Made by a program: the position numbers and the translations under genes. Shown here piece by piece: positions 7,927 to 15,243 of a stretch of DNA of 44,740 nt. The stretch covers positions 1 through 44,740 of the forward strand of contig CASEGX010000111.1 of NCBI GenBank assembly GCA_949287505.1, read 5' to 3'. Within the stretch, counting starts at the first letter, position 1. Each line of letters starts with the position of its first letter. The stretch is from an uncultured Spirochaetales bacterium (lineage in GTDB: Bacteria; Spirochaetota; Spirochaetia; Sphaerochaetales; Sphaerochaetaceae). Below the pieces are notes generated by a model. It was not told the DNA's origin, did no database searches, and saw nothing but the letters and a program-made list of their open reading frames with translations.

Positions 7927-9890
7927 AATATGCCTCTGTCATACTCGATTTGCCTTATGAGGCTGTATACAGTTACATAGTTCCTCCTGAGATGGAGGAT
8001 CTTGCTGTCTTCGGAGTGAGGGCCCTCGTACCATTCGGAAGAAGGCGGATGACAGGGTATATAATAGAGGTCTGTGATACAGCGCCTGAGGGAAACTACG
8101 AGCTTAAGAAGATTGAGCGTGTGATAGACAAGAGCCCTGTTTTCACAGCGTCCCTTCTCGATCTTGCCCGCTGGATGCAGGGCATGTATTTCTCTCCACC
8201 CGGTCTAAATCTTTCCATGATGGTTCCTTCAGGAAAGAAGGAAAGCGAAATAAGCCCGTTTTTTGAACCATCATCTTTCAAGGCCATTGATAATCTCTCA
8301 GAAGGGCAGGAGCATGCCCTTGATGTACTCCGTACAAGCAGCGACAGGATCTTCTATCTTTTTGGCATCACGGGGTCTGGAAAGAGCGAAGTGTATCTGA
8401 GGAGAGCTGAGGATGTCATAGCCTCAGGACGGCAGGTCCTCTATATGGTTCCTGAGATCACGCTTTCAGAGCAGCTTTCAGATGAGGTCTATTCACGTTT
8501 CTCCGGCCGTGTCGCAATCCTTCATTCTTCTCTCACCCCATCACAGCGCCTCAAGGCGTGGAATGGAATCATGGCTGGTGATATCGATCTTGTGATCGGA
8601 GCCAGAAGCAGTGTGTTCGCACCTTTCAGGAATCTTGGGCTCATCATCATGGACGAGGAGCATGAGACATCTTATAAATCCGGATCTGCGCCCCGCTATC
8701 ATGCGCGTCAGGTTGCCGAATACCGTGCCAGAAAGGAGAATGCCACGCTTATAATGGGCTCGGCAACACCATCTCTCGAGGCCTGGAAGATGATGATGGA
8801 TCGCAAGGTCCACCGCATCGACATGACTGAGCGCATAGGGGAAGGCAAGTATCCTGAGGTGAGGATTGTCAACAGCCTCCGTGAGAAGAGATCCATTTCA
8901 AAGGAGCTGGAGAATGCGATAAGGGATGCCCTCTCCAGAAAGAGGGGAGTCATACTCTTCCTGAACCGCCGTGGCTATACATACAACTATGTGTGCTCAG
9001 AATGCGGTCATGTGATCACTTGTCCGAACTGTTCCGTGACGCTGACCTACCACAAGAAAGAGCAGCGTCTTTTCTGCCATACATGCGGCTTTTCAGAGCC
9101 TCTGATAAAAGTATGCCCGGAATGCAATTCAAGAAATCTCTCTCCCCATGGCTTTGGCACGGAGAATATCGAGGAGGAGGCGAGAGCTCTATTTCCTTAT
9201 GCCCGTATTGCGAGGCTTGATACCGATATTGCCGAAAGCGGTAAGGGAAAGACGCATGAGATTCTTCAGGGCTTCAGACAGGGAAACATCGACATACTCC
9301 TCGGTACCCAGATGATAGCAAAAGGCCTCAATTTCCCCCTTGTTTCCTTAATCGGAGTGCTTAATGCCGATTCTTCTCTCTCCATTCCTGATTTCAGGGC
9401 AGCAGAGCGTACATTCGAGCTGCTTCATCAGGTTGCGGGACGCGCAGGAAGGTACCGCGATGATGGCCTTGTGTTCATACAGACAACGCAGCCTTTTTCA
9501 CCGGCAATCGCTGCTGTGGCAGAGAATGATCTCGGGACATTCTACAAGAATGAGCTGAGGGAGAGGGAGCTTACAGGCTTTCCTCCGTATTCTCGGCTTC
9601 TGAATCTCACACTGAGAGGCAGGAATGAGGAGAAGGTGAGAGAAACGGCGGAGAAGCTCTGGAAAGAGGCCTCCGGGCTGGAAGAAAGGAGTGAATACAG
9701 GGACGTTGAGATATTCTCTCCTTCACCATGCCTCATCGAGCGCAAGGCGCAGTATTTCAGATACCATGTGCTTCTTCGCTCCGTGAGCGCCTCCCTTCTT
9801 CTTCGCTTCTGCCATGAGCTTCTCCCTGCTTTCAAGGCACCATCATCCGTGTACATCGAGATAGACATGGATCCCATGTCCCTTATGTGA
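7923..9890 (+). CDS. priA: Primosomal protein N' (replication restart helicase PriA)
   Basis: Superfamily 2 DNA helicase that reloads the replicative helicase at collapsed forks. The N-terminal DNA-binding domain starts ASVILDLPYEAVYSYIVPP. Walker A GITGSGKSEVYL begins near residue 148, DEEH is at 244-247, and GSATPSLEAW follows. Eight cysteines in CxxC pairs between about residues 358 and 401 form the two zinc sites. No ATG fits the family start well. A TTG at 7923, whose last two bases overlap the preceding TGA, gives 655 residues; an ATG at 7869 would add 18 unconserved residues. The same TTGA overlap occurs at the kinase gene at 13209. Confidence 0.95.
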   Translation: MKYASVILDLPYEAVYSYIVPPEMEDLAVFGVRALVPFGRRRMTGYIIEVCDTAPEGNYELKKIERVIDKSPVFTASLLDLARWMQGMYFSPPGLNLSMMVPSGKKESEISPFFEPSSFKAIDNLSEGQEHALDVLRTSSDRIFYLFGITGSGKSEVYLRRAEDVIASGRQVLYMVPEITLSEQLSDEVYSRFSGRVAILHSSLTPSQRLKAWNGIMAGDIDLVIGARSSVFAPFRNLGLIIMDEEHETSYKSGSAPRYHARQVAEYRARKENATLIMGSATPSLEAWKMMMDRKVHRIDMTERIGEGKYPEVRIVNSLREKRSISKELENAIRDALSRKRGVILFLNRRGYTYNYVCSECGHVITCPNCSVTLTYHKKEQRLFCHTCGFSEPLIKVCPECNSRNLSPHGFGTENIEEEARALFPYARIARLDTDIAESGKGKTHEILQGFRQGNIDILLGTQMIAKGLNFPLVSLIGVLNADSSLSIPDFRAAERTFELLHQVAGRAGRYRDDGLVFIQTTQPFSPAIAAVAENDLGTFYKNELRERELTGFPPYSRLLNLTLRGRNEEKVRETAEKLWKEASGLEERSEYRDVEIFSPSPCLIERKAQYFRYHVLLRSVSASLLLRFCHELLPAFKAPSSVYIEIDMDPMSLM

Positions 9891-9919
9891 TTGACGCACC
9901 TTTCTCTCTTTGCGATGAT
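9891..9919 (+). promoter_or_regulatory. Promoter of the DUF3842 gene, leaderless type
   Basis: TTGACG (9891-9896) begins directly after the priA stop. It is followed by 17 bases and GATGAT (9914-9919), preceded by TGC as an extended -10, then six bases to the ATG at 9926. No Shine-Dalgarno site is present. Confidence 0.65.
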
Positions 9920-9925
9920 TTTCAT

Positions 9926-10336
9926 ATGGAAATTCTTGTAATTGACGGGCAGGGTGGAGGACTTGGAAAGGCCATTGTCGCTGCAATGAAATCACATTTT
10001 CCCGGCGTCACTGTGAATGCGGTCGGAACAAACAGCATTGCCACACAGCAGATGCTGCGTTCAGGTGCGGATCATGCGGCGACAGGTGAGAATCCTGTTA
10101 TTGTGCTCTCCCGCTCTGCTGATATCATAATAGGGCCTATAGGAATATGCATCGCGGACAGCATGTATGGTGAGGTGACTCCTGAAATGGCAAGAGCTGT
10201 CGGAAGCGCAAGAGCCAGACGCATTCTGGTCCCTGTCAATATCTGCGGGAATATCGTCGTGGGTATACATGACACTTCTCTTTCTGCTATGATTGACGGT
10301 GTGATAGAGGCAGCAGAAGCTGCCATGAAAGCCTGA
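9926..10336 (+). CDS. DUF3842 family protein
   Basis: A 136-residue protein of the DUF3842 family, found mainly in anaerobic bacteria and of unknown function. The N-terminus MEILVIDGQGGGLGKAI has a glycine-rich nucleotide-binding look, and the middle contains GADHAATGENPVIV and DIIIGPIGICIADSMYGE, both family signatures. There is no membrane segment or signal peptide. It has its own promoter in the short gap after priA, so it is probably a separate transcription unit upstream of the ECF transporter genes. Confidence 0.85.
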   Translation: MEILVIDGQGGGLGKAIVAAMKSHFPGVTVNAVGTNSIATQQMLRSGADHAATGENPVIVLSRSADIIIGPIGICIADSMYGEVTPEMARAVGSARARRILVPVNICGNIVVGIHDTSLSAMIDGVIEAAEAAMKA

Positions 10337-10362
10337 AGGTCATCTTTTCTCAATCGATAGCT

Positions 10363-10378
10363 TCATCCTGCAGGATGA
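10363..10378. promoter_or_regulatory. 16-bp perfect palindrome upstream of the ECF operon
   Basis: TCATCCTGCAGGATGA is its own reverse complement and lies 11 bases before the start codon of the first ECF ATPase gene, in a 53-bp gap. It could be an operator for vitamin- or nucleoside-responsive control. No riboswitch fits in this gap. Confidence 0.35.
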
Positions 10379-10389
10379 TGGACTGAAAA

Positions 10390-11190
10390 ATGCCCTCATT
10401 GAATATTGAAAATGTCTCTTTCTCATACGGAGAGGGCGATGTGCTTTCTTCTCTGTCGTTTTCTGTTTCCAGAGAGGAGAGAGTTGCGGTTCTAGGTTCA
10501 AACGGTTCTGGAAAATCCACACTGATGAAGCTTATAAAAGGCCTTCTTCCTCTTAAACGCGGGGAGATCCTGATAAACGGCACCAGCATCCGTGAAAAGA
10601 GCGCGAGAAGAGATATCGGCATAGTGTTCCAGAATCCTGACAGTCAGTTCGTGTCCCCGGTGCTTGAGGAGGACATAGCATTCGGTCCCGTGAATTATGG
10701 AATGGGGAGAAGGGAGACAGAAAGAGCAGTCAGGGAAAGTCTTGAATGCACAGGACTCTGGGAAAGGCGGAGCGAGGCTCCTCTTCAGCTTTCGGGAGGA
10801 GAGAAGGAAAGAGCACAGCTTGCAGGCGTTCTTGCATTCAGGCCTTCTGTCGTGATACTCGATGAAGCTTTCTCAATGCTTGATGCAAAAGGAAGGGGGG
10901 AGGTTGAATCGCTTGCACTCTCAGCTTTCTCTTCATCCATTGTCCTTTTCATCACACATAGCGCAGAGGATGCGCTCTTTGCTGACAGGGTCATCCTCCT
11001 CTCCGGAGGCAGGGTGGTGGCAGATGATGAAGCACGCACAGTGCTTTCAGACACAAAGCTTCTTGAATCCGCATCTGTCCGTCCTCCGTTTCCCGCCCGT
11101 ATCCGCTCCCGCTTGCTGAAAAGGGGTATCAACATAGGCCCTGTGCTGACAGAAGATGAGCTTGTGGAGGCTGTATGCCGGTTACGCTAG
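10390..11190 (+). CDS. ecfA1: ECF transporter ATPase, first subunit (EcfA1/CbiO-like)
   Basis: A 266-residue ABC ATPase of the energy-coupling factor module that powers vitamin uptake. Walker A is GSNGSGKST (about 36-44), the Q-loop is VFQNPDSQF, the signature is LSGGEKERAQLA, and Walker B is VVILDEAFSMLD. Walker B is followed by EAF rather than the common EPT, but the catalytic glutamate is kept. The C-terminal tail after the switch histidine (ITHSAEDA) is typical of CbiO-type subunits. It overlaps the second ATPase gene by 16 bases and forms an operon with EcfT, an S component and a kinase. The Shine-Dalgarno site is weak. Confidence 0.88.
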   Translation: MPSLNIENVSFSYGEGDVLSSLSFSVSREERVAVLGSNGSGKSTLMKLIKGLLPLKRGEILINGTSIREKSARRDIGIVFQNPDSQFVSPVLEEDIAFGPVNYGMGRRETERAVRESLECTGLWERRSEAPLQLSGGEKERAQLAGVLAFRPSVVILDEAFSMLDAKGRGEVESLALSAFSSSIVLFITHSAEDALFADRVILLSGGRVVADDEARTVLSDTKLLESASVRPPFPARIRSRLLKRGINIGPVLTEDELVEAVCRLR

Positions 11191-11894
11191 ATGATGTTTC
11201 CCTGAAAAGAGGTGATTTCTCAATCTCGGGTCTCTCTGTTTCCATAAAACCCGGCCTCACGGTCATCACAGGCAGAAGCGGAAGCGGGAAGACAACGCTC
11301 CTTACGCTTCTTTCAGGGCTTGTATCCCCTGATTCAGGATCCGTTTCACTGAATGGTCTGAAGACAGGCATAGTCTTCCAGTTCCCGGAAAGACAGCTTT
11401 TCGCGGAAACGGTCATAAAGGATGTCATGTACTCACTGCCGCATTCTCTTTCCGAAGAAGAGGCTGAGGAAAGGGCCGGAAAAGCGCTCTTGACTGCAGG
11501 ACTGGAGAGGGAAAAGTGGAACCTCTCCCCGTTCTCTCTTTCCGGAGGGGAGAGAAGAAAGGCAGCGGTTGCCGGAATCATTGTCTCGGATCCCGATGTC
11601 CTGTTGATGGATGAACCGTCAGTCGGGCTTGATGCTGCAGGCTATGAATCGCTTTTTGCACTCATCTCAGGTTTCCGTAAGAGCGGAAAGACTGTTGTCG
11701 TGGTCTCTCACGATGAGGATCTCATGCTCATCTCTGACCGCCTGATCGTGATGGAAAACGGAAGAATAACAGGGGATGGCTCTTTTTCAGATTATATCCA
11801 GTCTCCTGTCTCGAGGGTTTCTGAGAGGCTTGGGCTCGGGCTGATTGAAGATGAGGAAGCGCTCTCTGATGCCATAGCGGAGATGCTCGGATGA
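11175..11894 (+). CDS. ecfA2: ECF transporter ATPase, second subunit (EcfA2/CbiO-like)
   Basis: A 239-residue ABC ATPase that pairs with the preceding subunit. Walker A is GRSGSGKTTL, the Q-loop is FQFPERQLFAET (the FQFPE form is typical of ECF ATPases), the signature is LSGGERRKAAVAG, and Walker B is VLLMDEPSVGLD with switch VVVSHDEDL. It overlaps the preceding gene by 16 bases and the EcfT gene by four (ATGA), so translation is probably coupled and gives a 1:1:1 complex. Confidence 0.9.
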   Translation: MPVTLDDVSLKRGDFSISGLSVSIKPGLTVITGRSGSGKTTLLTLLSGLVSPDSGSVSLNGLKTGIVFQFPERQLFAETVIKDVMYSLPHSLSEEEAEERAGKALLTAGLEREKWNLSPFSLSGGERRKAAVAGIIVSDPDVLLMDEPSVGLDAAGYESLFALISGFRKSGKTVVVVSHDEDLMLISDRLIVMENGRITGDGSFSDYIQSPVSRVSERLGLGLIEDEEALSDAIAEMLG

Positions 11895-12685
11895 ATCTTC
11901 TCGGCTCATACATTCCATCGGCATCTCTCATTCATAGACTTGATCCATCATTCAAGCTTCTCTCATTCTTTCTTCTCTTTGCTTCCTTCATTATCCTTTC
12001 ATTATCACTAACGGGATTTTTTGTCTCCCTTATCGTTCTCGTGATCCTTTTCCGTACAGGGAGGATTCCGATGAGGCCGGTTTTTCACACTATCTGGAAA
12101 TTCCGTGGTTTTCTTGCTGCGATCTTCCTGATGAACGCATTCTTCCAGCCTTCGGAAAAAGCGTATTTCTCATTTCTCTTCATCACCTTTTCCCGCTATG
12201 GTGTGCTTATGGGAATAAGGATGGTCTCGAGTGTTGCGCTTCTTACATCGCTCTCTTCACTTCTTACCGCGACTACAACTCCCGTCTCCATAACAAGAGG
12301 ACTCCGTACGCTTTTTCATCCTCTCTCATTTCTCCGCATTCCTGTCGATGAGGCTGCATCGATTGTATCGATGTCTCTCTGCCTCATTCCGATTCTCGCA
12401 AGGGAGAGCGAGGATATAGTGCTCTCTGCAAGAGCCAGGGGACTGGATGTGGAAAAGAGAAAGCTCCGGGAAAGAATCAGAGCACTCATTCCTGTGGTGA
12501 TTCCTCTTTTTGTACAGTCGTTCCGGGCAGGGGATGAGATTGCGGAGGCGATGGAGGCAAGAGGGTATGACGGGGCCTCAAGGGAACGGATCGCAATACA
12601 CTTCGGGGCGAAGGAGATTCTGTCGCTTCTTATTTCAATATCTATTCTGACAGCAAGCATAATGCTTAAAGGAGTTTTTTCATGA
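11891..12685 (+). CDS. ecfT: ECF transporter transmembrane subunit EcfT
   Basis: A 264-residue integral membrane protein linking the two ATPases to a substrate-specific S component. Several hydrophobic segments occupy residues 20-125, and the cytoplasmic coupling helices carry the two ARG motifs, SARARGLD and AMEARGYD, which dock into the ATPases. The N-terminus SLIHRLDPSFKLL is the classic CbiQ/EcfT opening. It overlaps both neighbours by four bases. Confidence 0.92.
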   Translation: MNLLGSYIPSASLIHRLDPSFKLLSFFLLFASFIILSLSLTGFFVSLIVLVILFRTGRIPMRPVFHTIWKFRGFLAAIFLMNAFFQPSEKAYFSFLFITFSRYGVLMGIRMVSSVALLTSLSSLLTATTTPVSITRGLRTLFHPLSFLRIPVDEAASIVSMSLCLIPILARESEDIVLSARARGLDVEKRKLRERIRALIPVVIPLFVQSFRAGDEIAEAMEARGYDGASRERIAIHFGAKEILSLLISISILTASIMLKGVFS

Positions 12686-13212
12686 GCGTGCTTAGAAAAT
12701 CATTGTTCACAGCAGTCTGTATCGCACTTTGCGTGGTGCTTCCGATGGCGTTCCATGCCATACCTAACGGAGGCGTGCTCTTTTCACCGATGCATCTTCC
12801 CGTTCTTCTCTGCGGTGTGCTCACATCATGGCCTTTCGGGCTGTTTGCAGGAATCGCGGGGCCATTGCTCTCCTCACTTCTGACAGGGATGCCGGGTGCC
12901 CCGATGCTGCCACAGATGATGGTCGAGCTCGGTTCATATGGTTTTATGGCAGGCCTTATGATGCGTGTAATGAGAAGCAGGAAGACAGAGGTGAATGTGC
13001 TTGTCAGCCTCATTGTCGCGATGTTCTTTGGCCGTATAGTCGCAGGATGCGCGCGTGCATTTCTCTTTGCAAGAGGCTCTTATTCGCTTCCGATGTGGAT
13101 CTCAAGCTATTTCATCTCATGTTTCCCTGCAATCATCATGCAGCTTGTGCTGATTCCTCTTATTGCCAAGGCTCTTGATAAAGCAGGCCTTATGGAACGG
13201 AGGATGGGTTGA
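12682..13212 (+). CDS. ECF transporter S component, substrate unknown
   Basis: A 176-residue membrane protein with five or six predicted helices and the look of the ECF S-component fold. The stretch LPMAFHAIPNGGVLFSPMHL and the loop SSLLTGMPGAPMLPQ are family-like, but I cannot place it with confidence in BioY, RibU, ThiT, FolT or another named group. It overlaps ecfT by four bases and the kinase gene by four bases. Co-translation with a small-molecule kinase suggests that the imported compound is phosphorylated on entry, as with a nucleoside or a vitamin such as pantothenate. The substrate is inference only. Confidence 0.75.
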   Translation: MSVLRKSLFTAVCIALCVVLPMAFHAIPNGGVLFSPMHLPVLLCGVLTSWPFGLFAGIAGPLLSSLLTGMPGAPMLPQMMVELGSYGFMAGLMMRVMRSRKTEVNVLVSLIVAMFFGRIVAGCARAFLFARGSYSLPMWISSYFISCFPAIIMQLVLIPLIAKALDKAGLMERRMG

Positions 13213-13772
13213 ACGCGCTGGACAAGGTGCTTTCAGCACTGCCTGAAAACTGCTGTGTGATAGCCATCGACGGACGCTGTGCCGCCGGAAAGACGACGCT
13301 TGCCGGAAATCTTGCAAAGGTTACAGGAGGAGCGGTGATCCATATGGATGATTTCTTTCTTCCTCCCTCTCTCAGAAGCGAGGAGAGGTACAGCACACCA
13401 GGGGGAAATGTGCACTGGGAACGCTTTCTCGAGGAGGTGATTCCATACCTCAGGAGCGGCAGGGCATTCAGCTATAGGAAATTCAGTTGCAGCACACTCT
13501 GCTACGATCCTCTTCCGGTTTCCGTTCCCCCATCTTATCCTCTGATTGTGGAAGGTGCGTACAGCCTCTCTCCGGTCTTCGGTACTTACTATGATTTCTC
13601 TGTTTTCATGGACATCGATGCTGCCAGCCAGGAAAAGAGGATAAGACACCGGAACGGTGATGAGAAGGCAGAGGTGTTTCTCTCCCGCTGGATTCCGCTT
13701 GAGAATGCCTATATTGATGCATACGGAATAAACCGGCATGCTTCTCTCACCCTCTGCGGTTGCCAAGAATGA
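13209..13772 (+). CDS. Uridine kinase-like P-loop small-molecule kinase
   Basis: A 187-residue member of the PRK/uridine kinase/pantothenate kinase superfamily. Walker A is DGRCAAGKTTLAG near residues 20-32, the substrate aspartates are in VIHMDDFFLP, and LIVEGAYSLSP is the conserved strand-3 motif. The lid region carries KRIRHRNGDEKAEVF. It starts with TTG overlapping the preceding TGA and has GGAGG five bases upstream. It is the last gene of the ECF operon, which suggests that it traps the transported substrate by phosphorylation. At 187 residues it is slightly shorter than typical uridine kinases, and the true substrate is not known. Confidence 0.75.
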   Translation: MNALDKVLSALPENCCVIAIDGRCAAGKTTLAGNLAKVTGGAVIHMDDFFLPPSLRSEERYSTPGGNVHWERFLEEVIPYLRSGRAFSYRKFSCSTLCYDPLPVSVPPSYPLIVEGAYSLSPVFGTYYDFSVFMDIDAASQEKRIRHRNGDEKAEVFLSRWIPLENAYIDAYGINRHASLTLCGCQE

Positions 13773-13788
13773 GGCGTAAGTATACCAT
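13760..13788 (+). promoter_or_regulatory. Possible def promoter, near-leaderless
   Basis: TTGCCA (13760-13765), 17 bases, TACCAT (13783-13788); an overlapping TATACC lies at 13781-13786. The predicted start is two to four bases before the ATG at 13797, and no Shine-Dalgarno site is visible. Weaker than the other promoters listed. Confidence 0.35.
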
Positions 13789-13796
13789 CTTTAGCT

Positions 13797-14309
13797 ATGT
13801 TGGATATTTGCAAACTTGGAGAGGATGTCCTCAGAGAGGAATGCTCGGATATAAAGGAATTCGATGATGCTCTGAAAATGCTTTCAGAGGCAATGATTGA
13901 TACTCTGGATGAAGCCGATGGTGTGGGGCTTGCCGGTCCGCAAGTCGGAGTTCCGAAAAAGATTTTCGTGGTGCATATCAGGGGAGAGAAGCCGATGGTG
14001 TTCATCAACCCTTCGATTGTCGGAACAAGCATAGAAACCGGAGTCTATGAAGAGGGATGCCTCTCGATTCCCGGTGTCTACCACGATGTTGTAAGACCTG
14101 TGGGGGTCACCATTCAGGCGCAGGATGTGAATGGAAAGCCATTTACAATCCAGGCAGACGGTATTCTTGCACGTGTCATCCAGCACGAAAATGATCATCT
14201 TCATGGAAAGCTGTATATAGATCACCTGGAGGAGCGGGAGAGGGAGAAGGTTATCCGCTCCTATGAGAAGAAGAACCGTATAAGACGCAAGCAGAAGGCA
14301 AGGGTCTGA
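13797..14309 (+). CDS. def: Peptide deformylase
   Basis: A 170-residue metalloenzyme that removes the formyl group from nascent proteins. The three family motifs are intact: GVGLAGPQVG, EEGCLSIPG and QHENDHLHG, the last two supplying the Cys and two His metal ligands. It overlaps fmt by one base (TGATG), the common def-fmt pair that handles N-formylmethionine at both ends of its cycle. Confidence 0.97.
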   Translation: MLDICKLGEDVLREECSDIKEFDDALKMLSEAMIDTLDEADGVGLAGPQVGVPKKIFVVHIRGEKPMVFINPSIVGTSIETGVYEEGCLSIPGVYHDVVRPVGVTIQAQDVNGKPFTIQADGILARVIQHENDHLHGKLYIDHLEEREREKVIRSYEKKNRIRRKQKARV

Positions 14310-15235
14310 TGAGGATTGTCTTTGCCGGTACAGGGGAGATAGCAGTCCCTCTTCTTGAAGCCCTTGATGAAGCTCATCTTGTCTCGCTTGTGCTTACCGC
14401 ACCGGATGCTCCCGGTAAGCGTGGCCGTGCGCTCATTCCATCTCCTGTGAAGACAAAGGCCATTGAGCTCGGTCTCGATGTCTACCAGCCGGAGACGATA
14501 AGGAAAGAGGCGAGGGAGCATATCGCATCATACAAAGCAGATACGCTTCTCTCATTCTGCTATGGCAAGATCTTCGGGCCACGCTTTCTTTCCATATTCA
14601 GTGAGACATTCAATGTGCATCCATCGCTTCTGCCTCTTCACAGGGGGCCGTCGCCTATCTATCAGGCAATAAGGAACGGGGACAGGAAGACGGGGATATC
14701 GCTGCAGAAAATCGCAGAAGGTGTTGATGAAGGGGATATATACGGAGTTCTTCCAATAGATCTCGACGGGACTGAGACTGAGGGAAGCCTTTCTGAGAAG
14801 GTTGCCGCTCTCGCACCTTCCCTTGTCCTTCCTGTTCTCTTTGACGAGAACCGTAAAGCCCGCCTTCAGAGCGGAGAGCCTACGTATACATCATTTGTCA
14901 GCAAGGAAGACGGACGGATTGATTTTTCCAGAAGCGCAGAGGAGGTGCATGCTCAGATAAGGGCCTGTCTTCCATGGCCGAAAGCATATGGCATGCTCTC
15001 ATCATCCCCGCTCTATCTTACAGGTGTTTCAGGAAGCGGTTTCTCCATCAAGAAGGAAGAAGTCACTGAAAAGCCAGGTACTATAGTATCAATGGATAAG
15101 GGAAAAGGTCTTAAGATTGCTCTTCCAGATGGGTATATCCATATTACGAGGGTGCTGCCACCGATGAAGAAAGAGATGGATGCTTCTTCCTTCATAAACG
15201 GCAGAAGGGATGCAATCGGCAGCATTCTGGAATAG
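14309..15235 (+). CDS. fmt: Methionyl-tRNA formyltransferase
   Basis: A 308-residue enzyme that formylates initiator Met-tRNA using 10-formyl-tetrahydrofolate. The N-terminal Rossmann half begins MRIVFAGTGEIAVPLLEAL. The catalytic region is FNVHPSLLPLHRGPSPIYQA, with the SLLP signature, and EGVDEGDIYG follows. The C-terminal tRNA-binding domain starts near residue 205 (DGRIDFSRSAEEVHAQIRA). It is coupled to def. Confidence 0.96.
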   Translation: MRIVFAGTGEIAVPLLEALDEAHLVSLVLTAPDAPGKRGRALIPSPVKTKAIELGLDVYQPETIRKEAREHIASYKADTLLSFCYGKIFGPRFLSIFSETFNVHPSLLPLHRGPSPIYQAIRNGDRKTGISLQKIAEGVDEGDIYGVLPIDLDGTETEGSLSEKVAALAPSLVLPVLFDENRKARLQSGEPTYTSFVSKEDGRIDFSRSAEEVHAQIRACLPWPKAYGMLSSSPLYLTGVSGSGFSIKKEEVTEKPGTIVSMDKGKGLKIALPDGYIHITRVLPPMKKEMDASSFINGRRDAIGSILE

Positions 15236-15243
15236 GAGGCGGT

